Shown here: in pieces, positions 9,298 to 15,794 of the stretch
How positions within the stretch are numbered: position 1 is the first letter of the stretch
Layout: each line of letters begins with the position of its first letter
Source of the DNA: a virus
Virus record (IMG/VR): IMGVR_UViG_3300024348_000023
Span: 1 to 64,000 of that record
Length of the DNA: 64,000 bases
Strand: one strand, 5' to 3'
Notes under the pieces: model-generated
Database searches by the model: none
What the model saw: only the letters and a program-made list of their open reading frames with translations
What the model was told of the DNA's origin: nothing
Position numbers and translations under genes: made by a program

Positions 9298-10673
9298 TGG
9301 CAGTTAGAATTCAAGTAAGAAGAGATAGCTCAATAAACTGGACATCAAATAATCCAATTTTACAAGTTGGTGAATTTGGTTTTGATACAACAGTAAATAG
9401 ATTTAAGGTTGGCATTGCTTCAAATGACACATCTAGGTGGAACGCACTTCCTTATTTAAATGTTATTCCAAGCGAATTAGCTGAGCTTGCTCAGGATGCA
9501 GTAGAAGCAGCAATTGCGGCAGGAACTGGAATTGCTAAAGTTTATAATGACAACGCTAACACTATTACTCTTTCAGTAGATAGCACAATTGCTAATAAGA
9601 CATATGTAGATACTGCTATTTCAGGATTAGGTAATACGGTGTCAACTGGGTACATCCCCTTATCTCTTAAGGGTAACGTAGACGGAGTTGCAGAGCTTGA
9701 TGAAAATGGCTATGTTCCACAAACACAATTAACAAATACATTAAACGATATAACTTATTATGTTGATGGTGCAGTTGCGGGAATAGTTAATTCCGCTCCA
9801 GCAGCCTTAAATACATTAAAAGAATTATCAGATGCTTTAGGAGCAGATGCAAATTTTGCTACTACAACAGCCACAGCATTAGGAACAAAAATAACTGCAA
9901 CAAGCCAAGACACACTTAAAAATAAAATTATTTCTATATCAAATGGAATTACTTCAGTTTCACAGTATGATACAACAGCAGGATTTTATGGACAAAATAA
10001 TATTCCAGTAATTCAAAATGGCGGCTCAGGTGCAGCAATCAATATATCAGGTACAGGTGTAATTACTGTTGCATCTTCTGGAATTGGATACACTTCTGGT
10101 ATAGCTATTATTGGCGGTGGAACAAGAATACTAATTGAAATTGGTGGCAATACGCTTACTGGAACAAAAGCTCAATTTAATGCTGCAATGACAGATGCAG
10201 ATTTTGCAACCTTAACAGGTACAGAAGAATTGTTAAATAAAACTTTAAACTCTCCAATAATTAATCAGCCATCTGGACTATTGAAGTCAGATGTTGGCCT
10301 CAGCAATGTAGATAATACTTCTGATTCTAATAAGCCAATATCAACTGCAACACAAACTGAGTTAGATACTAAATTAAATAAGCTTGTTCAAACAAATGCA
10401 CAAGCAGGTTCATATCAACTTACAGTAGGAGATGCCTTTAAGTTAATTGAAATGAGCGGCGGCGGATCCTTAACAATACTAGATTCTGGCCTATTTCCAA
10501 TAGGATATACTGTAGATATTTTACAAACTGGATCTTCTCAGGTAACAATTCAGGGTAATGGTTTTACTCCAAATGCTACGCCAGGGCTAAAATTAAGAAC
10601 ACAGTGGAGTTCTGCAACTTTAATTAAAAGAGCATTAAACTCATGGGTTGTTCTTGGCGATTTAACCGCTTAA
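9297..10673 (+). CDS. Tail fibre protein with Mtd_N-type N-terminus, 458 aa
   Basis: The N-terminus (VRRDSSINWTSNNPILQVGE, then FGFDTTVNRFKVG) is a second copy of the anchoring domain found at 7882. Next come DNANTITLSVDSTIANKTYV and GVAELDENGYVPQTQL, a block nearly repeated in the protein at 15795 (GVAELDENGYVPQAQL). GLSNVDNTSDSNKPISTATQ is the common phage fibre block. The C-terminal beta domain (LTVGDAFKLIEMSGGGSLTI) is typical of fibre tips. No collagen repeats. Its start overlaps the previous stop (TAATG), so the two fibres are made together. Confidence 0.8.
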
Positions 10674-10688
10674 AAGAAAGATACATAA

Positions 10689-11582
10689 ATGGCAATTAGG
10701 AACTTTGGTAAACATGGCAGGCGCAAAGTGTCTGTCCCAAACGTAACTGGATCAACCAGGTCTAATGCTCAAATAGCAATTACTTCAGCTCAATTAACAT
10801 ACTCAGAGTCTTCAACAAATACATCCGATATTGGTCTTTCGCAAGTAGTTCAAAGCCAAGGAGTTTCTTCAGGGTCTGTTGTTTTAATAGGAAGTAATAT
10901 CCCATTTACTTATTATAACTATGTCGCACCCCCAGTCGTTCCACCAGTGGTTCCACCAGTCAACCCTCCAGTCAACCCTCCAGTTGTTCCTCCAGTAACC
11001 CCACCAGTTGCACCTACAATTAATTCAATTACAGAGTCATCAACATGTACAACTATCTCTATTAATTGGTCAGGAAGCAATGCTGCTTCATATGCTGTTA
11101 CAAATTCTACAGGTTGGACTTCTCCTACATCAGGTGAAGGCGGAAATTCTGGATCTTGGACAGGAACTATTGGTGCTTGCGGTACTACAAGAACAGCAAC
11201 CCTTCGACTCTACTCTGGCCCAGGACAAACTGGACTTTCAACATCACAAGCGTTCTCTATAAGTACAATATCTTGTGCTACCTGTTTCCCTCCAGTGGTT
11301 CCTCCAGTGGTTCCTCCAGTGGTTCCTCCAGTGGTTCCTCCAGTCAACCCTCCAGTCAACCCTCCAGTCAACCCTCCAGTCAACCCTCCAGTGGTTCCTC
11401 CAGTGGTTCCTCCAGTGGTTCCTCCAGTGGTTCCTCCAGTGGTTCCTCCAGTGGTTCCTCCAGTGGTTCCTCCAGTGGTTCCTCCAGTAACTCCAGCGGT
11501 TGATTGTTCTACAGCATCTTGCGCTAACGACCCAGGCAGAGCTTGTTGCTTCTATTTAAGAGGCGTTTGTCGTGCTTGCTAA
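10689..11582 (+). CDS. PASTA-domain protein with polyproline spacers
   Basis: Residues about 15-80 match a PASTA domain: SVPNVTGSTRSNAQIAITSA then VVQSQGVSSGSVVLIGSNIP. PASTA domains bind muropeptides or peptidoglycan in serine/threonine kinases and penicillin-binding proteins. A first Pro-Pro-Val spacer follows, then an Ig/FN3-like beta domain (TINSITESSTCTTISINWSG), then a second spacer of 16 V-[V/N]-P-P units, and a cysteine-rich tail (CSTASC...ACCFYLRGVCRAC) with six cysteines. This looks like a wall-binding virion appendage with rigid polyproline arms. A weak terminator follows. A role in cell-surface recognition is inferred. Confidence 0.75.
   Translation: MAIRNFGKHGRRKVSVPNVTGSTRSNAQIAITSAQLTYSESSTNTSDIGLSQVVQSQGVSSGSVVLIGSNIPFTYYNYVAPPVVPPVVPPVNPPVNPPVVPPVTPPVAPTINSITESSTCTTISINWSGSNAASYAVTNSTGWTSPTSGEGGNSGSWTGTIGACGTTRTATLRLYSGPGQTGLSTSQAFSISTISCATCFPPVVPPVVPPVVPPVVPPVNPPVNPPVNPPVNPPVVPPVVPPVVPPVVPPVVPPVVPPVVPPVVPPVTPAVDCSTASCANDPGRACCFYLRGVCRAC
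11292..11483 (+). repeat. Sixteen tandem 12-base repeats (polyproline-coding)
   Basis: Units CCAGTGGTTCCT (PVVP) and CCAGTCAACCCT (PVNP) occur as 4 + 4 + 8 consecutive copies, nearly identical at the DNA level. A shorter block of the same units lies at about 10928-11010. The low divergence suggests recent slippage or unequal exchange; every change would be in frame. Confidence 0.9.
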
Positions 11583-11584
11583 AA

Positions 11585-11612
11585 AATAAGTAATTTACTA
11601 TTTATTTTTTTT
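11585..11612 (+). terminator. Weak AT-rich hairpin with T-tract
   Basis: AATAAGTAA and TTACTATT can pair with one bulge just after the PASTA gene stop, and eight consecutive T residues follow. The stem is all A-T except one pair, so termination would be inefficient. A promoter-like -10 follows at once. Confidence 0.4.
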
Positions 11613-11620
11613 GTTAGATA

Positions 11621-11629
11621 TGCTATACT
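11621..11629 (+). promoter_or_regulatory. Extended -10 promoter for the oxygenase/transferase group
   Basis: TGC-TATACT (-10 at 11624-11629) with TTTATT 17 bases upstream as a poor -35. Initiation near 11636 would give a short leader with AAGGAG before the ATG at 11655. The same TGC-TATACT occurs before the gene at 24686. Confidence 0.5.
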
Positions 11630-11654
11630 AAATATTAAAATCAAGGAGAACATT

Positions 11655-11870
11655 ATGTCTAATAGAAAAATTGCCATGATTAATAACAATAATATTGTTA
11701 CTGAAATTATAGTTTTTGATGGAACAGATATTGCTGAACAAGGTGTTATTGCTGGAATGCTTTCTGATCCAAAGTGTTTTGAAATAGATTCAAATTCAGG
11801 AGCAACAATGGGATGGACTTATGTTAATGGAATAGCATACCCTCCACAAGAAACACTTGAGGTTATATAG
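11655..11870 (+). CDS. Small fibre-accessory protein, 71 aa
   Basis: The pattern (NNNIVTEIIVFDGTD ... CFEIDSNSGATMGWTYVNGI ... PPQ) resembles the short N-terminal domain of phage tail-fibre assembly chaperones: a strand stating the current value, an acidic helix, then GWTY.NG..YPP. The next gene encodes a shorter relative. A strong AAGGAG site precedes the start. These paired proteins may assist folding of neighbouring fibres; that is inferred from similarity in layout and from position. Confidence 0.6.
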   Translation: MSNRKIAMINNNNIVTEIIVFDGTDIAEQGVIAGMLSDPKCFEIDSNSGATMGWTYVNGIAYPPQETLEVI

Positions 11871-12062
11871 ATGATAAAAAAATTTATTTTAGTTGTTGAT
11901 GAAGATGTTGTTACAGAAATGACTATGCCAAATGTAAATAAGTTTAGTGAGCTTATTGATACATTATCAAATAATCCAAGATTTGTTGAAATACCAATAG
12001 ATTCTGAAATAGAAAAAGGCTGGGTCTGGGATGGAAATAATTTTTATCCACCACAAAATTAG
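11871..12062 (+). CDS. Small fibre-accessory protein, 63 aa, relative of its upstream neighbour
   Basis: Starts on the base after the preceding stop. Its pattern (LVVDEDVVTEMTMPNVNKF ... RFVEIPIDSEIEKGWVWDGN ... YPPQ) parallels the 71-residue protein, so the pair probably arose by duplication. No catalytic or metal-binding residues are visible. A chaperone or adaptor role for fibres is possible; the evidence is only the shared GW-x-[WY]-x-[GN]-N-x-[FA]-YPPQ ending. Confidence 0.55.
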   Translation: MIKKFILVVDEDVVTEMTMPNVNKFSELIDTLSNNPRFVEIPIDSEIEKGWVWDGNNFYPPQN

Positions 12063-12073
12063 ATTGGAAATTG

Positions 12074-12316
12074 ATGTCAGAAAATAAAAAATCTTTATGG
12101 CAACAGTATAAAGAAAATCTAGGAGAAACCAGACCTTGGGATTTAATTAATCCAAATTCTGAATGGGCATCTGAAGAAGAAGCAGAAAAAAGGTATGCTA
12201 TTTGTAAGGGATGTCCAGAGCTTATTCAAGCAACAAAACAGTGCAAAAAATGCGGTTGTTTTATGGCAGCAAAAACTAAATTACAAAAAGCTTTATGCCC
12301 ATTAGGAAGGTGGTAA
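12074..12316 (+). CDS. Cysteine-rich zinc-binding protein, DUF6171-like
   Basis: 80 residues. The C-terminal half has CKGCPELIQATKQCKKCGCF, then CPLGRW: C-x2-C, C-x2-C-x-C and a final Cys, a pattern I associate with DUF6171 proteins that often lie beside phage oxygenase genes. It probably binds one zinc ion. The ATG at 12074 is preferred over a TTG immediately before it. It directly precedes the prolyl-hydroxylase-like gene with a one-base gap, so the two are co-translated; a substrate-presenting partner for the oxygenase is conceivable but unproven. Confidence 0.65.
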   Translation: MSENKKSLWQQYKENLGETRPWDLINPNSEWASEEEAEKRYAICKGCPELIQATKQCKKCGCFMAAKTKLQKALCPLGRW

Positions 12317-12317
12317 T

Positions 12318-12884
12318 ATGAAAGAATTAGCAACAGGAATTGTTTTATTTGAAAACGTATTTCCCGAATCAATGGAGTATATAAAAAAGATAGAAGAGTC
12401 AGGCATTTCTTGGAGAGCCGCAGAGGTACTTGTAAATGAACAAGAGCATGAATCTGGAACAAATACAAAAGCTAGAGATACAGATTTAATTATGCTTCCA
12501 CATCATGCTGATCAAGGATACTCCGTTCTTAATGAATTTACAAAAAGGTTTCATGAGCAGATGAAGCCATGCTTAGATCAATACATGGCAGCCTATTACG
12601 CAAAGATAGAAAAGTTTGAAAGTCCACAATTGCTTAGGTATGGTAAAGAGCAAAAATTCCATGATCATATTGATGACCATCCATTTTTTACTCGTAGAAT
12701 ATCTTTGACTTATTATTTAAATGACGAATATGAGGGTGGAGATGTTGAGTTTAAAAGACACGGCCTTAGATTTAAAGCAAAAAAGAATGATCTTTTAATA
12801 TTTCCATCAAACTTTTTATACAACCATGAAGTTCATCCAGTTGTAGATGGATTAAGATATGTGGTGGTTCAATGGATGGCATAA
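12318..12884 (+). CDS. 2-oxoglutarate/Fe(II) oxygenase, prolyl-4-hydroxylase-like
   Basis: A 188-residue double-stranded beta-helix dioxygenase that should hydroxylate a substrate using O2 and 2-oxoglutarate. The metal triad is visible: His117 and Asp119 (HIDDHP, an HxD motif) and distal His170 (NHEVHPV), with Arg180 (GLRYVVVQW) positioned to bind the co-substrate carboxylate. RRISLTYYLNDEYEGGDVEF is the typical central block of P4H-type enzymes. The substrate is unknown. Neighbours include collagen-like and polyproline fibres, two more oxygenases and glycosyltransferases, which favours protein hydroxylation, but nucleotide or glycan substrates cannot be excluded. Confidence 0.85.
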   Translation: MKELATGIVLFENVFPESMEYIKKIEESGISWRAAEVLVNEQEHESGTNTKARDTDLIMLPHHADQGYSVLNEFTKRFHEQMKPCLDQYMAAYYAKIEKFESPQLLRYGKEQKFHDHIDDHPFFTRRISLTYYLNDEYEGGDVEFKRHGLRFKAKKNDLLIFPSNFLYNHEVHPVVDGLRYVVVQWMA

Positions 12885-13429
12885 ATAAAGAAGTTGGATT
12901 AATTAAAAATGTTTTAAGCTCTACAGACTTTGATAGACTTTGTATGCATTTTAAAAATCATGAAGGCCTTGATATAGCCCCTACCGATGAATTTGGTAGA
13001 AAATTGGCGGGAGATAAATCAGAACCAATATTAAAAGAATTTAGTGAGCTGTTATTGCCAAAGGTACGAGAGTATTTTGGAAGTCAAACAATGCTTCCTT
13101 CATATTCTTTATTTGCAGAATATTCTGATGAGACAATCAGTCTTCATAAGCATAAAGACGCAAATGCTTGCACATACACACTTGATTTAGTTCTCTATCA
13201 AGGAGATCCCTGGGCATTGTATGTAGACGGAAAACCCTACATAGCAAAACCAAACGAAGCAATTCTATTTATGGGTGAAGATTACGAGCATTGGAGAGAA
13301 ACACTTTATAACAATACTGGCAAAATAGGTGTTGTATTTTTCCATTACGTAGAGCCAGATCATTGGTATTTTACAAAAGGCCCAGAATACGTGAAAGAAA
13401 TATGGGCACAGCGACAGACACAGAAATAA
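12872..13429 (+). CDS. 2-oxoglutarate/Fe(II) oxygenase-like protein
   Basis: 185 residues with a probable oxygenase core: His94-x-Asp96 (LHKHKDAN), distal His140 followed by Arg142 (YEHWRE), and a terminal block VFFHYVEPDHWYF. It is clearly related to the 238-residue protein at 15028, which shares the same H-x-D, H-x-R and EPDHWFF blocks, and only distantly to the P4H-like protein upstream. It overlaps that gene by 13 bases. The substrate is unknown. Uncharacterised phage oxygenases of this shape are common; here the context of fibre, glycosyltransferase and sulfotransferase genes hints at a modification pathway. Confidence 0.7.
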   Translation: MDGINKEVGLIKNVLSSTDFDRLCMHFKNHEGLDIAPTDEFGRKLAGDKSEPILKEFSELLLPKVREYFGSQTMLPSYSLFAEYSDETISLHKHKDANACTYTLDLVLYQGDPWALYVDGKPYIAKPNEAILFMGEDYEHWRETLYNNTGKIGVVFFHYVEPDHWYFTKGPEYVKEIWAQRQTQK

Positions 13430-14364
13430 ATTTTCTTCATCCAGGGGTATCTTACAGTAATGTTAGATCTTTTGACCATGAAGAAAATACCGTTTATGAG
13501 TTTGATAATGTTAGATATGCTAAAACAAATGAAGAAACAAGAATAAGAAAGCTAAAGGGAACCTATCTTCCAATAGTCCCAACACCTCATTATTTTCATT
13601 TCCTTAAAGAGTACCTAGGATCTTTTTTATATTATCGGGAGCATGTAGATCCTAACGCTAAAGTCTTATGGATAAATCTACACTGGGAAGCTCAAGACTA
13701 TCATGACACGCATGAGCCAATTCAAAAAACATTAGATCTTTTATCAGAAAAAAATATTCCAATTGTCTTTTTAAGTATAGACTCTATTTTTAATAATAAT
13801 ATAGAATTTGAAAAAGTAGCAGTAATTTATGACACAGCAACATTTTTTGTATCTACGGAATTTCCTTATTTTGATCAATTTAAACATACAAATAACGAAC
13901 AGGTTAGAGATTTTTTTAAAGACTTTATGTTAAAAGACACAGCCTATCCTAAAAAAGTATATGTTTCTAGAAGAAGTGTAAGTAAGTATTTAGATAACCA
14001 CGATATGAAAAATCACATATCTAGATATAATGAAAAGCATGTTGAGGATGCACTAGAAGATTTTTTTGTTCAAAAGGGGTACCATGTAATAGATTTTTCA
14101 GGCATGCCAATACAAGAACAAATTATGTATATGTACAATGCCACTCATGTATCTGGCCTAATGGGTGCAAATACGTGGAATGGAATTTTCTGTGATAATG
14201 GAGTGAAACACTATTGCCTACAAACTCATATGTGGTTTAATCACGAATATGATAAAGATATTGAAAAAGTAATTGATTTTGAATACCAGCTAGTAAAAAT
14301 ACATAATCTTGAGTCTTATGAGTCCGTATTCAAGGATCTCTCTGATCAAATTGTTGATGCGTAA
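13402..14364 (+). CDS. GT61/DUF563-like glycosyltransferase
   Basis: Likely glycosyltransferase of the GT61 type, the family that includes eukaryotic EOGT and xylosyl/arabinosyltransferases. The C-terminal block is diagnostic: PKKVYVSRRSVSKY, a VEDALEDFFVQKGYHVIDF segment, GMPIQEQI, and HVSGLMGANTWNGIFCDNG. No signal peptide. The frame is open to an ATG at 13363 but that would overlap the upstream gene by 67 bases; the ATG at 13402, after GAAAGAAAT, is preferred. EOGT acts on Ser/Thr hydroxyls of proteins, an intriguing parallel to the Thr-rich collagen fibres, but the substrate here is unknown. Its 3' end overlaps the convergent sulfotransferase-like gene by 19 bases. Confidence 0.72.
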   Translation: MGTATDTEINFLHPGVSYSNVRSFDHEENTVYEFDNVRYAKTNEETRIRKLKGTYLPIVPTPHYFHFLKEYLGSFLYYREHVDPNAKVLWINLHWEAQDYHDTHEPIQKTLDLLSEKNIPIVFLSIDSIFNNNIEFEKVAVIYDTATFFVSTEFPYFDQFKHTNNEQVRDFFKDFMLKDTAYPKKVYVSRRSVSKYLDNHDMKNHISRYNEKHVEDALEDFFVQKGYHVIDFSGMPIQEQIMYMYNATHVSGLMGANTWNGIFCDNGVKHYCLQTHMWFNHEYDKDIEKVIDFEYQLVKIHNLESYESVFKDLSDQIVDA

Positions 14365-14969
14365 GAGTACAACTCAATATCTTTTTTATTGTATTCTTTA
14401 ATAGTATCTAAAATTTCTTTGTTGCTATTTATTAGACTCAAAAAAGGATCCTCTATTGGCATAAAGGTTTGTTCATAATCTTGAGGATAATATGGAAACT
14501 CATGGGATATTTCAAGAGCAGATAGCACCTTGTTTCTAAATTTATTTTCATTGCCCTGCAAACCTTCAACACGAAGAAGCATATTTATTCTTGAAAGGTT
14601 ATTACCAATAGTTTGAGATTGATAGTTTCTAACGTGTTTGGTATCAAGCCACACTAAAAGGTTTTCTATGGTAAGGGTTGGGCAATCTCTGTCTCTCCCC
14701 TTTCCGTGAGTTCTAACCCCATTTTCCCCATAGTTAGACCACCATACAAAATCCGAAAGGGTCCTCCAAACTGGATCCCTAACTAAACATAATATAAAAG
14801 TTTGAGAGTCAAAGTCTTTCCAGTGGTTGTGATCCGCATGGTTTTTATTTAAGCTTATTGCAGATATACCTTTTTCTTCAATGGCCTTATATAAGCCATC
14901 AAACATCCTAACCCCTGCCGTTTTTGCAGTTATTTTGTCAAGATGTAAAAAATAAAATTGATTATACAT
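14346..14969 (-). CDS. Sulfotransferase-like protein on the opposite strand
   Basis: 207 residues. FYFLHLDKITAKTAG (5-19) resembles the N-terminal PAPS 5'-phosphosulfate loop of Sulfotransfer_2-type enzymes (usually F.H.PKTGGT), and TFILCLVRDPVWRTLSDF (57-74) matches the 3'-phosphate-binding RDP..R..S block. These two blocks at the correct spacing support transfer of sulfate from PAPS. The first loop is longer than usual, so activity is uncertain. It is the only minus-strand gene in the fibre cluster and starts from the palindromic promoter at 14976-15001 with almost no leader. Sulfation of sugars or tyrosines on phage or host surface is a possible role. Confidence 0.6.
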   Translation of the reverse strand: MYNQFYFLHLDKITAKTAGVRMFDGLYKAIEEKGISAISLNKNHADHNHWKDFDSQTFILCLVRDPVWRTLSDFVWWSNYGENGVRTHGKGRDRDCPTLTIENLLVWLDTKHVRNYQSQTIGNNLSRINMLLRVEGLQGNENKFRNKVLSALEISHEFPYYPQDYEQTFMPIEDPFLSLINSNKEILDTIKEYNKKDIELYSYASTI

Positions 14970-14975
14970 ACCCTT

Positions 14976-15001
14976 TATAGTATATCAAATGATATACTAT
15001 A
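14976..15001. promoter_or_regulatory. Palindromic bidirectional promoter/operator
   Basis: A perfect inverted repeat, TATAGTATATC, loop AAAT, GATATACTATA (11-base arms). Each arm contains TATACT, on the plus strand at 14993-14998 and on the minus strand at 14984-14979. It lies exactly between the divergent sulfotransferase-like gene and the oxygenase at 15028. It could serve as two opposed -10 elements, a repressor site, or both. -35 elements are poor. Confidence 0.5.
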
Positions 15002-15027
15002 GGTATCTAGACCAATAGGAGAAAACG

Positions 15028-15744
15028 ATGACAGTTAAAGTTGAAGCAAGATCAATAGTGGATTTTTTCCCACAAGAGCTTTTTGAAAAAGTTAAAGCTC
15101 AGGTTTTATCTTTAAACATGGGTCCAGGCGGACCGCATTTTTATCATCCAGTCGCTGGAAGATGGCTAACAGAAATTAATTTTGACGATGAAACAGAGTC
15201 TGAAATACTTGAGATAGCAAAAAAGACCTTCGGAGTGGATACTATAAAAAGAGCTGGTTTCCATACTGCTAGATATCAAAAACAAAATGGAATTAAGCCA
15301 CAGCTGTGGAAGCATGTAGACCAGTCAGCATGCCAATACTCTTTAGATATTTGTATTGAAAAAACAGTCGACTGGCAATTAGTAGCAGATGAAAAAACTT
15401 TTGACGAAGCTCCAAATCAATGTATAGTTTTTTGTGGTAATGATCACATGCATTATCGCCCAGAATATCCAACTGAAGATGAAGACAAGTATGTAACTTT
15501 GTTGTTTATGCAATTTGCTGAGCCAGATCACTGGTTCTTTTCAGAAAACAGATCTGAAGGATTTGCAGAAAATAGCTGGAAAAATGATTTTAAGTTTAGA
15601 GCTAAATACGGTTACTGGGCTATGCCAGACTATAGTAACAATAGGCCCATTTGCAAATGCTGCGACTACAGGCATGTAGCTAACTTTGAAGAAAAATATC
15701 AAAATGAAAAAGAATATTGGGACTCTCAGTACTCCAATTCTTAA
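15028..15744 (+). CDS. 2-oxoglutarate/Fe(II) oxygenase-like protein, 238 aa
   Basis: Paralogue of the protein at 12872. Metal-ligand candidates are His96-x-Asp98 (LWKHVDQSA) and distal His142 with Arg144 (DHMHYRPE), and AEPDHWFFSE forms the closing block. A C-terminal extension of about 50 residues carries CKCCDYRH, a possible small metal site absent from the paralogue. AGGAG precedes the start. It is divergent from the sulfotransferase-like gene, sharing the palindromic promoter region. Substrate unknown; co-location with transferases suggests successive modification of one polymer or protein. Confidence 0.7.
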   Translation: MTVKVEARSIVDFFPQELFEKVKAQVLSLNMGPGGPHFYHPVAGRWLTEINFDDETESEILEIAKKTFGVDTIKRAGFHTARYQKQNGIKPQLWKHVDQSACQYSLDICIEKTVDWQLVADEKTFDEAPNQCIVFCGNDHMHYRPEYPTEDEDKYVTLLFMQFAEPDHWFFSENRSEGFAENSWKNDFKFRAKYGYWAMPDYSNNRPICKCCDYRHVANFEEKYQNEKEYWDSQYSNS

Positions 15745-15781
15745 GGTTAGTAGTATAGAATAGCCGTAAAAGGTTTGGGGG

Positions 15782-15787
15782 TATAAT
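15782..15787 (+). promoter_or_regulatory. Candidate leaderless promoter of the 895-residue fibre gene
   Basis: TATAAT (15782-15787) lies 7 bases before the ATG at 15795, with no ribosome site, so transcription would begin at or next to the start codon. The -35 region is weak and a second overlapping TATAAT exists at 15787-15792, so this is the least certain of the leaderless candidates. Confidence 0.4.
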
Positions 15788-15794
15788 ATAATAT

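Noticed and set aside
10928-11483. CRISPR-like or satellite array
   Set aside because: The repeats are 12 bases, contiguous without spacers and encode protein in frame.
11156-11503. Overlapping Ser-Gly repeat frames in the polyproline region
   Set aside because: All three frames are open because the 12-base unit lacks stops; only the PASTA frame has a complete gene structure.
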